Positions 44,823-56,892 are shown, counted from the stretch's first letter. The stretch is DNA of 64,000 nt from Tillandsia leiboldiana (GCA_029204045.2 CM055077.1:8075221-8139220), one strand, 5' to 3'. The notes: generated by a model not told the origin, from the sequence alone. Numbers and translations: made by a program.

Positions 44823-44924
44823 TTTCAATGGCGCTTGGTTAAGAAGGCATCACATGTTTTATATCTCCATTTTGCATTGAAGAGGCGTGCAATTATTGAG
44901 GAATTTCAAGAGAAACAAGAGCAG
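44823..44924 (+). pseudogene. Phospholipase D zeta exon fragment
   Basis: A 102-bp exon, 34 codons, FQWRLVKKASHVLYLHFALK through to EKQEQ. It has acceptor TTCATCAG and donor GTTTGT. It matches the PLD zeta PX region and keeps that family's residues better than the inverted copy. No adjacent PLD exons (rest of PX, PH, or HKD catalytic motifs) are found within reach, so it is an isolated captured exon. Confidence 0.8.
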
Positions 44925-45228
44925 GTTTGTTTGGCATTCATCATGATAAGCTTATCTTATTAATGACAAGTAGTCGTTTTATTTTTGCTTGAAGCATCCA
45001 AAATTAGTGATTGCCAACAATAAAATAGTTGATGTGGGTGATAATTGATATGCATGCAACCTGGAAGAGGTGGTTTAACTTGGTTTCTGAGAAAACTTTC
45101 CTCTGGAAAAGAAAGTGCATGAGATCAAACTCATTTAGAAAGGTTGTGTAGATAAACCAATTTGCATTTCTGATGTCTTCTTCCATAATAGAATTCTGTA
45201 TTTAACTAGTCAACAAGTGGAATCTCTT

Positions 45229-46868
45229 TCACTTTGTTGGACAGGTGTCTTGATCAAGTGAACCCATCATCGTTTATAGTTCCTTACCTCATTTCTGGCT
45301 TTAGTGGTGAGCATAATCAACTTCGTATGTCATAATTTGCATGCTACACATGATGAAACATTTCTAGTTTAGTCCAAATTTTGTGAACTCTGACGTATTG
45401 GTGGAGTACTTTCTTTCTTTTTTTTTTCTGCTTTGAGATTATTATGATCAACGTCATGTTATATGGTCCGAATTTACTTTTTCGATCTCTTCTTTTTTCC
45501 TTTTTTTGCCTCCATCATAGAGTTCTGTATGTCACATTTGAGGATCCTTACTGTGAATTCTGTTATATGCAGACCATTATGATGTAAAGATGCCTTGCCA
45601 TTTGATTCTCTCCAAATTAACAGACAAGTTTCCTTTTGCTGTCCTTGCAGGTTGGTTGCTTTTTAGGCCAAAACCATAATTTGAACTGCCGTCCAATTAA
45701 CTGATGGTGCAATGTGTATTTGTTTCTCTTATTCTTGCAGTTTTAGACTCATTGGTTGATCCTCTTGAGAAGACTATTACTCACAAACCAAAGATAGATG
45801 CTGTGAAACAAGAGGTTGATCGTAACGAAGATATGATTCGGAATGCACTTCGAGCAATCGCTTCCTTGAGTCCTATAAGGTTGAACTTTTTCCTTTTTAC
45901 TTTTCGAACTCATTAAGTGGAAAAACAAGTTTAGTTTCTTACTTGAGCTTCTGCTCCCAAGAGCTGAAACTTTAATCTGAAACTTTTACCTTCAGCTTCA
46001 GCCTTAAACTTCAGCAGTTTTGCAGAATCTCCAGCAAGGCTAAACAGGCTTTAAGTTGTTAGATACTTTAGAGAATATAACTCGAGTGTTTATTTTACGT
46101 CCTACGGGCTGCTGGATAATTTGTTTCGTAAAGAGATCTCCTTGGCCTTGTTTGGCCTACTTTTTTCCTTTCCCTCCCCATCTTTAAACTCAAATTCTAT
46201 AGCCTCATTACGTTGTTTTTATATGATAATCCTCTCAGCCTCTGGATCTTCATTTCTGTCAAATTTAAAATGCCTGGATAAGTAAGAAGTCTATTTTGCC
46301 CTATAAGGTAGGGAGTGGATTCTTTTTCTTATTGAAGTTAGGGAATGGGTTCTTTTTCTTATTTAAGTCCTGGCGTTGCTGTTGCATGTCTCCATTCTAT
46401 TCTCACTTGTCTCCTCTCCGTCTTGTTTGTTGAGGATTTGAGGTCCATAAGAGACTTAAAAACATATGCAGGAAGAAATTACTGCAAATTTTTTTTCTTT
46501 GTTCTTTCATCTTTTTTGTTCTTTGTGCAATTTCAGCGTCGAAGTCCACATTTGTTAGCCAGGATACTCATGGTACATGTTCGATATGGCCTAGTTATTA
46601 ATTTTTGAGGCAAAAATTAAGTTGGCATGCCAATCATTGAAGTTAGCAGCTCTAGAGCTATTATAATATTTTAATTAATAAATTTCACATGCATCAAAGG
46701 AGCCTCTGTGCTACATTTCTTTATCTTTAAAATCTGGAATCTTTTTTTTTTAAATTAATATTCAGCGGAGGCGACTGTAGCTTGAAGTTCAAGGTGCTTA
46801 TGAACAACATAACGAACACTCCTGCGCTTGCTGAGAAGTACAACTCGGTCGGAGTGATGATTAAATAG
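45229..46868 (+). pseudogene. CAND1: CAND1 C-terminal fragment, four exons with introns
   Basis: Exons are about 45229-45306 (begins inside an exon, TLLDRCLDQVNPSSF), 45573-45650 (HYDVKMPCHLILSKL), 45741-45879 (LDSLVDPLEKTI ... VKQEVDRNEDMIR) and 46766-46868 (GGDCSLKFKVLM). All internal splice sites are GT-AG, and the phases of all four exons join in frame. This is the C-terminal end of CAND1, the HEAT-repeat protein that binds cullins and exchanges SCF substrate receptors. About 130 of roughly 1,200 residues are present. Near the end the frame departs from the family (KYNSV then GVMIK and stop), as a one-base deletion would give. The left edge lies within an exon and foreign fragments precede it, so it is a captured or translocated gene end, not a whole gene. 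Transcription cannot be judged. Confidence 0.85.
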
Positions 46869-48374
46869 TCGTCTGCTGCTTCAAGTAGATCCCTGCGGTA
46901 AATTTTCCTGCTGAACTTCAGGGGAAAAACTTTCCTTGAATACATACGGTGGTTCTCTTCTGGTTCGGGTGTTTAAACAGTATCATGGTATTGTAGTAAA
47001 TTTTGAGTGGGTCGTCAGTGATCAATTTGATGTCAAATTTGATTCAGCTGAAGAATGTAAAATCTGATCAATTTGATGTAAAATCAATTTGATGTAAAAT
47101 ATGATTCACTTTGTTGGACAGTTTTCAACTCTTTCAATATCTCTTTATATGTTGATCAAGCTTTTGCTCAAAGAATAAGATTTCTGGATTTGGTGAGAGA
47201 GTTTAGGATTGTTAGTTTCCCTTGTAAATGCCTAATTCTTTCTTCATATTGATTTAAAGCTAACTTCTTTTGTTACTGTAGTGCTTGAACAATTAGGAGT
47301 AGTGAGTCTCTGATTGTGCTTTCGATCACAGTTCTCATATAGAGGCCTAAGCTACGGTATTCACTCTCGTTCTCGAGTTCTTCTTGCTGTCTATGACTAT
47401 GCTCTTCTTCATGGATTTTGATTTCTGAATGTATTCTTGCATGATTTTTTGTACTCTTGAAAATCTGCTTTACAAAATAAGAGTTCGTCGGTGGATTTAC
47501 GTGTTTCAATCATTTTTTTATATTGTGAATGCCTATTCTGTTATTGATTCTCCGTTCATGGATGATTGGAATCGATAAAGAAAGATACAAAGACTGGGTG
47601 AATTTGTTATTGATAAAGAAAGATCTAGGGACTCTGCGAGGACCACATTACAAAAGATTTTGAGTTATGTATGTGCTGGATGTGTATGTGCATGGTCATG
47701 TCTTATTTCGTGTTTGCTTCGCTCTTGTTTATGGTTGATTTCGTGTTGGCTTCGCTCGTGTTTTCTTTTGGTTTATAGAGCATTGTGCATGTGAAACTGA
47801 ATCCTCTCTAAAGTTGGCCTTGACATGTGTAAACCTTATAAATTCTGCTAAAAGAAGAAAAGTTGTTATAGAACACAGAAGCTGAGTCAGAGATATAAAG
47901 CTAAAAAAGATGAATGAGATGCTCATATGAATTGTCTCTCAAATCCTCAGAAAAATTGGCATGACTTTAGTCTTAGGTTCTTCTAAGATTCTGTTGCATT
48001 TTTTCGCCATTACCTCCGCTTTTATGCTTGTATCTATCAATTTCCTCAATACATTTCAACTGTACTGTAGATTAATTTTTTCTTGAAATTTTTTATCCAA
48101 TATGGTTTCACAATTGTAACTGCTTCCTCACATGGACAATTAATTAATACTCTCTCCTGATTTTTCTAATTTGTACACATAATTTAGATGGGGATGAAGC
48201 ACATGCCTTGTTGTTTTGGTAATCTAGTAATTTATACACCCTTAGAAGCAAATCTCTTTTTTTTTTATTTTTATTTTTTTTATTTGTCTCTATTTACTTG
48301 TTCCAGGACGGAGGAAGAATCTTGATGATTAATTAGTCCGTCCTCCCGAAGAAGAAAAAGAAGTCAAGGTGAAG
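46869..48374. other. Non-coding stretch downstream of the CAND1 fragment
   Basis: Likely includes the former CAND1 3' UTR. It carries some repeated phrases (TGATCAATTTGATGT near 47020-47090) and a small hairpin GGACGGAGGA...TCCGTCC near 48307-48345. No supported gene. Confidence 0.45.
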
Positions 48375-49799
48375 TGAGGTGTCACGCCCCGGGGTCGAAA
48401 CTGCGACCTGGGCTCACCAACAGATCCGCATCTGTACGGAAACTGCCGCACAGACGAAGCGTCTACCCTGTAAGTCAGATCTATAGCTAAACATGTATCA
48501 GAGCTGAAATAAAACTAAAACCAAAAGCTATAGAAATCAACTGAACATCTGAATAAATAAATAATGATCCTCAATACAAGGTCTCTCACCCTCACAGCTA
48601 GAATAATAAATACAAGCCTCACCAATCTCTTATATTGTCCAGTACAAAAGTGGAAATATAAAAATATACAGGGTACATCTACCTCTGACTCTCAATGCTG
48701 GAAGGAACTAAACGGCCACGTCCTCACCTCGATCAGCTATCTCCGCGCGAGCTAAGCCGGAACAGCAACCTCAGGAAACCTGTCACCGCAGCGGGTGTGA
48801 GAACTACTGCAGAAGGTAGTTCCCAGTGGGTACCGTCACTAATATCCACGGTATGCCCACTAAGTCTACTGGAGGCACAACAGATAGGTATGCAGATAGA
48901 TAAATAGGAAAACAGGAAAATGAACTACAGCTAAAATGCCCCAATCATCATGCTCAAGAAACTCTACTATGAACCTGCCATGCATACACTCTCACTACTA
49001 ATAGGCCTCAAGTACCATGCTCAAAGGAAAGCTCATCTAAGAACATGCTATGCAATCACCCGCTCATATCACCCAATCTCAATGACTGCCTCATAGGGTC
49101 CAGTCAAGCCTGCGCCTAACCTACTGCCACTAGCCCACATTGGACTTGGACTTACGTAGGGCATCCCACACGGACTATCTCAATCTCAAAGCGAACTCTA
49201 GTGTATCAACTAGTCGCATCATCAACATGCATCTGGAGTGTAACTCGAGGGGAGCGGCCCCACCGAGCTCAAATATCTCATCAGTCTCATCTGTCTCAAC
49301 AAGAGGCACATGCAGGCTATGATCCACGATCAAACAGATCGAAAACTCAATGCTGAAATATCACAACTCGGTCGGGAAACCCTTCACGACCCGATAAGGA
49401 AATGCCCAAACACTCTCACAGCTATGTCGGAGAACCCTCCACGACTCAATCTGATAATGCACAACCCATGGCTAAGTCGGGAAATCTCCACGACTCGATC
49501 TGCCAGAGCCCAAACTCTCAAAACTAAGTCGGAGAACCACCTCCACAACTAAATCAGAAAGACCCAATCCATGATCTAGAATAATCCCATCAATCCCAAC
49601 AAGGAAGTATAACTCTCATGACACTAGAAACTCGACACACAATGCTCTAAAAATCCACTCGGCCCTCTGGCACGAGTACACATGCATCCTGAACCTACTC
49701 AGTCCCTCTGGAAGCTCTCAATATTTTAAAACCATTTTCAAATCTCAGTTTTTATTAAAACCGGTCCGACGATTTTTAAAATGGTTCAGATACCCATCT

Positions 49800-52700
49800 T
49801 GTGGTGACCCGGATCTCTGCAGGGCTTCTACAGTGTGACCAGCAGCTTCTGGAGGCCTATGTGGCGTGTCAGCAGTGTTTGTTCACCAATTGGACGTAAG
49901 TGATGGACTCAGGGCTTAAAATGGATCACGTGGGTAATCGGATGACCCCGTCGAATGTTTAGAAGAGGTTTCGCATGAAACGGATATCAATATTGGATTC
50001 AGCGCGGAAAATTAGATTAAGAACACCTTTCCGGATGCCTTCGACAATTTTTAGAAATGAAATTTGGCAAATCGGACAGCGGATTTGGATTCAGCGCGCG
50101 AAAATAATCGAAATGGGCTATTTACTTGTATTTTTCGGAGTCCGGATGCAAAAACACGTTTTTCGAGACTTGGGTTACTGTTCCGGCCGGGCGGGCAGCG
50201 GCGGAGCGGGCGCGGGCAGGCGGCGGAGCAGGCGCGGGCAGACGCGCGCGCCGCAGCGGGAGGAGGAGGACACGTGGCAGCTTGTGGTTGGTTGGTCTTC
50301 GTACGCCAGGTGCACACAGCGCAGCGGAGCAGGCCGGGGTAGGTGGCTGTACGGCGGGGCAGGTGGCCGTACGCGCGGGCAGGCGCGCGCGACGTGCGCG
50401 GGGGCAGACCGGTCGGCGCCACGTGGCGCGACCGCAGCGGCTGGCGCCGCTGTGTGCTGTGCAGCGTACCACGTGGCACTCTGGGATTAGCCCGATTTGA
50501 TGTTTGCTGTTCTGGGACACGTGGCGCTCCAGGGACGTTTCGGACTCTGATGGTTTGGGGTGCATTTTCGGGTTACTGTAGCAGCCCGGTTATTTCGGGC
50601 GCCCGGAACTGGGGACACAGAGGGAATTATTTGAATTGTTGGGCTTGGACTATATAAAGCCTTCCTTGCAGCCCGTTTTGAGCCCTTTCCCGAGCTCTCC
50701 TTCCACAGAGGTTTGAAGAGAAAATGTTCTTCATCTTGTGCTCTATTTTCTGAGGAACTTTCAGATTTTTTGGAGGCCTCGATTTCCACGCTTTCTGCGA
50801 CGCGGCGCACTGCGATGTTTCTTGGATTTTGGCTTCCACCGTCACTTTTCAGTCCGCGAGGCACACCGGATCACCCCGATGGAATTTCGAGCCGATTTTC
50901 ACGGCAGCGCGTTCACGAGAGGTAAGGCTTCATTTTCCGTGTTGATCACTTCTCCTCGTTTCGAGTTTTCGGCACTGTTCCCGAGGTGTTTCTGTGACCC
51001 CTTTTTCTGCTGCGAGGTTTTGGACAGCGGAGGCTTGTCAATTTTTTATCTCGACCTAAAAGCATCGGAATGAGGCATTTAAGGACTCGATTGACATCTA
51101 CTCTTCGAGAGGAACGCGCTCGTATTTTTATTGGATTTTTCTGAGGATTCTTCAAAAGTGAGATTTAAGCTTCTTTGGGGTTGTATCCCGCAGTTTTCGC
51201 AGTATTGTGGATTGCCGATGCACTATCTTGTTTAATTTGTATCTTGGCCTACAGGTGTCGGAACGGGGCGTATAAATACTCGTTTTGGGGCTACTTGTCG
51301 CGAGGATCGCAACCGTAAATTTTCTGGAATTTTTGGAGCACTGCTTGGAGGTGAGAATACCCATCTTTGTGCTGTTTGGGAAAAACAACAATGTTGTTGG
51401 TGTACATTGTGGGGTATGCTTAGTGAATTGTGTTGTGATGTTGTTTGTTGTGGTGTTGCATGTTGGGGTGATGTTGTTTGGAGCCGAGGCTTGCGCGGCA
51501 TGTACCGAGGATGCGGGTTCAGCAGATTATGTTAGCAAGCGGCCACGCTCTTCACCGACTTCAACTTTGCCTGCGGAAAGCGTTTCAGGTGGGTTGCTTC
51601 ATCTCCAGAACCGGTGAACGGTTCTCTAATTCTTATATTAGAATGCATGCATGTTTAGGGTATAATGTATGTTATTATGAGGTAAGCTAGGAAGGATGAT
51701 TGCATAAGGGAATTGCAAGATTAATATTCATGATGATGAATAGTAAATGCTTACCTAAGGGATTTACCCTATGTGATTGATAGCATGCTTGTTTAACTGT
51801 ACAATATTTAGCATCGAGATGGAACCTTGAGGAATGGCCTAGATCATGCAGATTGATATGCTTTAGTAGTGATCTTTTAGCATGCCAGGTTGCACATAGT
51901 CTTTTATGATATAATTACTCGATGGAGTAGGGGGCTATATCTATGTGCGGGTATTATTCTGATCATTCTTTTGATGGACCCTGGATTGTGGACAGGTGTA
52001 GTTCATTAGGGATCCTGGCATGTTGTTTATACCTTAGTGGATCTATTATATGCTTTACCCCCTTTCATTTCCTTGAGGACATTTGCATGCTTGTATGGAC
52101 ATCTAGATAGGCCATCATTTATTGTTACACTATCATGTTGGAATCTGACTTAGGAGAAATCATGTCTGTTCTTTCTCATTTTCTTCTAGATTCTAGATTC
52201 ATGTTGCTCGAGTTCGAGCAGGGGTTTGGGATAGTGTAGTCGGGACTTTGTGTCTGGGACAGGTTGGATTAGTTTGTGGACTTGTGGGGTTTTGCGGCAA
52301 CCGCGGATATTGGGCGGTTGACCGGATATGTACTTGTGCATCAGATTGGGTATCAGATTTTCCTTTGGTGGATGGAGTTTCCCACTTGTTGTTTACCCTT
52401 ATATTTGAATGGGAATCGAGTTTCCCTTTAGTGGATGGGTTTTTTCACTTTGATCAGAGTCATGATCCAGTCCTGCTATTTTGTGATACTGATGATACTG
52501 GTTACAGTGATACTTTACTCGTGTGGGTCGCTCCCCTCGAGTGCCACTCCGGAGTAGGCTTTAGACCGTGTTGGATTCCGGTCATTTGGACAGTGGAGAT
52601 GCTGAGTTTGTGAGATTGATGACAGAGCAGGCAGTACCGGGTTTTATACCGGTTCATTCGATTGGGTTTGTTCGGTCAGATACTTTTATTGTTGCACTCG

Positions 52701-53732
52701 TGCCTGGGGGCTGAGTGGAGTCTAGTAGCTGTGTTTAGACCAGTGCTAGTGTTGTTGGGAGCCGTTTGGTTTGACGGTGGTCCCGTGTCGTTGTGAGTAC
52801 TTTGACCGTTGTGTGAGAGGTTGAGCATCTTGAGTCTATCCGTTCTGAGAGAGCGTGGATTTCGACTATAACCTGCATGAGCTACTATTCGATAGCGAGT
52901 TAGTCCGTTTGGACGCCCTACGTAATTCCTGCCCGTCAGCGGGAGGTGGTTGTAGGTGGGCGCAGGTTTGACTGGACCCGATGTGGCAGTCAGCTCGATT
53001 GGGTCGATTGAGCACCTCATGTGCGAGTGTTGCATATCTTTATCAGAGTTTCCCCATTTGAGCATTTAGATAGAGGCATGATAGCTGTTGAGTGTCTCCA
53101 GCTTTCTTGTTTTGTTTTTACTGCATTGGTTACCTTATGCCTCTAGTGGACTTAGTGGGCAGATCGTCGGGCCTGGCAGTGGTACCCACTGAGAACTCCC
53201 TTTTGGTGTAGTTCTCACACCCATTGAGGGTTTTCCCCCTCCCTTTCTTTTCTCTCATTTGTTTTGCAGAGTCTTAGCGGGTGTTGCTGATTCTGCGGTT
53301 GTTGATCGAGGCGACAGAGTCGCGAGCTAGATCCCTACCCGTCGTTGGAGAGTAGCGGTACCCCTTCAGAGGAGATCTTCAGTAGATTAGTTATTTTGTT
53401 TCCTCTTTTGAGAGACTGATGTAGTAAGGTTATGTTATGTATTGAGAGCCTGTACACTGATGTATTTATTGGAGATACCTCCCTGTTGAGTTCTGGGTTT
53501 TGTATATGAGGATATTATATGATTATCATTTTTGGAAGATGGACATTATTGTATTATTTTCAGTTGTACAGATGGTTGGTTTTAGTTTTACAGCACTTTT
53601 ATCTTATAGCTCTGATATCTGTTTAGCTGTAGCCCCTTTTTGTAGGTAGGACGCTTCGCCTATGCGGGGTTTTGCATAGGCGGCGGATCTGTTGGCGAGC
53701 CCGGGTCGCAATTTCGACTCCGGAGCGTGACA
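49800..53732 (+). mobile_element. Solo LTR (plus strand), 3.9 kb, inner layer of the nest
   Basis: It runs TGTGGTGACCCGG...GGAGCGTGACA with CATCT at 49795-49799 and 53733-53737. TATA (TATATAAAG) lies at 50651-50659. A GC-rich U3 with ACGTGGCA motifs spans 50170-50480. It is homologous to 14247-17857: CAGCTTCTGGAGGCCTA near the 5' end and GGATTCAGCGCG phrases are shared. It inserted into a relative of its own family in the opposite orientation. No coding region. Confidence 0.88.
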
Positions 53733-53748
53733 CATCTTGTGACGCCCC

Positions 53749-53822
53749 ACTTCCCAGGGGGTCACCCATCCTAGAACTACTCTAGCTCTAGCACGCTTAA
53801 CTCTCATGTTCCTCTTGGATCT
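53749..53822 (-). ncRNA. 5S rRNA-derived region in the Cassandra LTR (3' LTR)
   Basis: The minus strand reads AGTTAAGCGTGC, GAGTAGTTCTAGG and ATGGGTGACC then CCTGGGAAGT. These are the 5S A-box, intermediate element, C-box and 3' helix in the right order and close to 5S spacing. The 5' part of 5S is degraded. It may still bind RNA polymerase III factors but is not a 5S rRNA gene. Confidence 0.88.
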
Positions 53823-54147
53823 TGCTACCATCCAAAATGCTATAGCCGGGTTAGAGATTTAGTCCTATTATATCATTTATATAGAGGACTAATCCAAATT
53901 CCGGGGGTGTCACATTCTTCCCCCCTTTAAGCCCTGACGTCCACGTTAGGCTCAAGCACACTCACAAGCACCAGGCGATGTGAGACTCGTCTCGCTAGCC
54001 TTAGCCGACCTTGTGAGGAGCTGCACTCCACTCACAACGGTCATTAGCCGGGGAGCCTCGCTCTACCCGCTATATAACCCTGGCTCAGCCGAGACTCATC
54101 TCACATTTCCGGCTGGTGAATGGCTCTGATACCAACTGTGACGCCCC

Positions 54148-54221
54148 ACTTCCCAGGGGGTCACCCATCCTAGAACTACTCTAGCTCTAGCACGCTTAAC
54201 TCTCATGTTCCTCTTGGATCT
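54148..54221 (-). ncRNA. 5S rRNA-derived region in the Cassandra LTR (5' LTR)
   Basis: Identical to the copy at 53749-53822. Being in the upstream LTR on the sense strand, it is the one placed to drive element transcription. Confidence 0.88.
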
Positions 54222-55940
54222 TGCTACCATCCAAAATGCTATAGCCGGGTTAGAGATTTAGTCCTATTATATCATTTATATAGAGGACTAATCCAAATTC
54301 CGGGGGTGTCACACATCTAATGCCAACAAATCATGCAGTCTAGTGTCAAATCATCCCTAGATCATGCTAAAAATATCAGGGGCTCATAAATGTCTTCCTA
54401 CAATTTTCTAGGCAACTATCCGATTTAACAAGTATAAAAACGGTAAACTATACATGCTCAACATGCATACAGAAGCTTTAGAGGGCATTCCATAAATCTT
54501 GAAGAAATTCCAACCCACCTGGAACGCTTTCCGTAGGCATCGCTGAAATCGGTGAAGCGCCGCACCGCTCACTGTCAAAACTCACAGAAACATCAAACCG
54601 CGCCGCGCACGCGCGTACACACTGCCGCGATCCTCGGAAAATTCCCGGAAGCTCAAACAATCCCTCGAGTCCTCTAATAAAATTTGCGCGCACTCCGGCC
54701 CTCTCCACAGCCGGCTCACAGCACGTGCGCCAGCATGCCTCGGCTCCGCGCAGTAAAAACCCAAGCTCAGCCGAACAGTACCAAAGTTGCTCCCAAGGCG
54801 CAAACATGGAAAGAAGAACCCATTTCCATTCAAAATCTCATTCAAATCCAACTAAGGAAATCCAAAAACCAAACTACAAAAATCTGCCAACTTACCTCAC
54901 GTGCTGCCGACGCGCGCGCGGCTCCGCTCAACTCCAAGCAGCAGGAACACCAAGCCGCCACCTTCACTTCTCTTATTCTCATTCTCTTTCATTTCCTTGC
55001 TTTCTTTCTTTCTTTTCTTTCTTTTTGTCGTGGAGGAGAAGGCAGGGTTGGAGGGGCTCTTTATAGAAGGTGGCGAGGGGCAAAACTCTTCGGAGGTGAA
55101 AAGACCAAAGTGCCCTCACTCTAAAAATCCAAACCTGCTTAATTAGGCTCCCAGAGGTGCTAGGTACTGGTACCCCAAGCTGTGTACCGGTACTAAACCA
55201 TTTAGTTCCGGAACCAAATGTCGGGTTCCGAAACACAGCCTGCAGTTCCGGAACCCATACCTTGGTTCCGGAACTCAAGCTCCAAACCCTCCAAACTTCG
55301 AAATCTGAAGCTTCCTCAACGCCGCGGCCGACTCACATTTCGCCCCGGAAGCTGCTGCTGCGCTCTGAAATCCCCCGAGCATCACCGTAACAAAAAAATA
55401 CACTTGTCCAAAGTTTTTCCCACTCAGAAAGCTCAACTGTGGAGTCGGTGGTGCTCAATGCAAAATCCAATACTCTTACAATAAAACCCTCACTTACATT
55501 CTATTCTCATTTCTTTTCTTGTTCCTTTTCTCAACTCCAAAGCGGGTTACAATTAATTACTTAAATCGTTTAATTGCCAACTCCAACTCACTTTTCGCTT
55601 TCGGGGCCTCCGCATCAATCCGAAACCTCCCGAACTCTGCTGTAACATGAAAATACACATGTTCTAACACTTTCCAATTTCCCGCGCACCACGGCGGAGT
55701 CGGTACTCTATCCAATCCAATATTATACAAGTACACAAAGCCCTGAAATCACTGATTCAAACTGGGCTTCCAAGTTTCGATGCCGCTAACTCACTTTTCA
55801 TCCCGAAGGCTTCCACGTCGATCCGAATCAATCCGATCTCAACTGTAAGCACAAAAGGAACACGCCTAAAGCGATTTCTCCGCACCACGCCATCTTGCGA
55901 GGTCGGTGGGCTCTACAAAGTCCCGGTACTCTACATGAGG

Positions 55941-56145
55941 GCTCTCCTATTCTTATCAGTGCTGATGCTACAGTCAACTTCTTTGCTGTTATCATTTTCT
56001 CGACTAATTAGGTGTATATTTCTTGATTCAGACTCGGGGTGTTATTTGAATATGTTGTTTAAATTAATTTTATTTGTATTGTGAAATGGTAAAATGAGTT
56101 GTATTAGTACACTTTTTTACAAAATCTTTATTCTTGTAGATTTTT
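55941..56145. other. Non-coding flank of the solo-LTR nest
   Basis: AT-rich sequence leading to the CACTA-type relic; no feature seen. Confidence 0.4.
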
Positions 56146-56892
56146 ATGGCGAAATCAAAAGAACTTCGTAAGATGAGAATTCATCTCCAAAATCAAGGTT
56201 AGTTACAAATGGAAGCGGATTCTCAAACTATGGATCATATGCAATCAAGTTCGAGCAATCCATTACAATCTTATGTGGATTAACCTACAAATTTTATCAA
56301 GAAAATAATTAGTGAATTGTAAGAAGAGAAAACTGAACAATCTGGTAAATATAAATCTTGAAGAATAATAAATATTATTTTATTTATTCTCGTTTATTCA
56401 GATTACTTCGTATTTATTTTAATGTCTATTTTTTTATTCTTAAATTGTTTCTAGATCAAAGGAGGGTTAGATGGTCTGTTCTTTTGACTGAAAATTCTTA
56501 GGCATTGTCGCACGAAATGCTAGTCTAACACCCTTACGTATTCCAAATTGGCGTGTATTTTCAATGAAGGAGAAAAGAAACATACTTAAGTTAGTAAAGA
56601 TGAGAAAGCTAAAAAAAAATGACATCTATTTCTAATATTATATAAAAATTATTAATGTTATGTTTTTTTGTTCTTCTACTGGAAGTTTTCAATCTCTACT
56701 CTCGTGAAAAGTGGGTTGGATCTAAGATCACTAGGAAAAAAATGGAAGGATTATAAATATCAACTAAAATCTCAGTACTATTTCAAATACAAGAATATTG
56801 ACGATCTATTAGAAAATAAATCGGAGGATGTATCAAGGGATCAATGGACTATTCTTGTTTCTTTTTGGAATTCGAAAAAAGTGAGGGTATAA
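56146..56892 (+). pseudogene. CACTA (En/Spm) transposon-associated ORF relic
   Basis: A decayed coding region. A first piece starts at ATG 56146 and soon meets a stop. The best piece, 56668-56892, encodes a Trp/Lys-rich segment with LGKKWKDYKYQLKSQYYFKY and DVSRDQWTILVSFWNS. This pattern fits the Ptta/En/Spm plant transposase family (Transposase_24), found next to CACTA TNP2 genes. No TNP2 is seen. It supports a CACTA origin for part of the mosaic on its left. Confidence 0.65.

Larger units (their letters stand above)
53738..54313 (-). mobile_element. Cassandra TRIM retrotransposon with 5S-like LTRs
   Basis: A 576-bp element with LTRs 53738-53914 and 54137-54313, each 177 bp and identical by eye, and a 222-bp internal region without ORF. 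The primer-binding site is on the minus strand at 54121-54134 (TGGTATCAGAGCCA), so the sense strand is minus; a purine tract (GGCTTAAAGGGGGGAAGAA on that strand) borders the 53914 end. TSD CATCT lies at 53733-53737 and 54314-54318. The LTRs contain a 5S rRNA-derived stretch, the hallmark of Cassandra. Identical LTRs imply very recent insertion. It needs enzymes from other retroelements. Confidence 0.95.
48380..55935 (-). mobile_element. Solo LTR (minus strand), outer layer of a nest
   Basis: On the plus strand it begins TGTCACGCCCC at 48380 and ends CTCTACA at 55935, flanked by TGAGG (48375-48379, 55936-55940). Own sequence: 48380-49799 and 54319-55935, about 3.04 kb. A minus-strand TATA (CTATAAA) lies at 55060-55066. 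The phrases GTGTGAGAACTAC, CCAGTGGGTACC and CCCACTAAGTCTACT match the solo LTR at 14247-17857. It is interrupted at a CATCT site by a second solo LTR and a Cassandra element. Open frames in it are not genes. Confidence 0.85.

Noticed and set aside
49975..50570. Several overlapping frames of 92-171 residues
   Set aside because: GC-rich U3 of the solo LTR at 49800-53732; no start context or domain.
48380..53732. Single giant TIR transposon with 1.4 kb inverted ends
   Set aside because: The TSDs TGAGG and CATCT show two separate solo LTRs in opposite orientation, which explains the inverted repeats.
53749..54221. Functional 5S rRNA gene
   Set aside because: The 5' third of 5S is too degraded and the stretch lies within LTRs of a Cassandra element.
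54684..55124. Frame of 146 residues
   Set aside because: Lies in the U3/R part of the outer solo LTR, next to its TATA box on the other strand.
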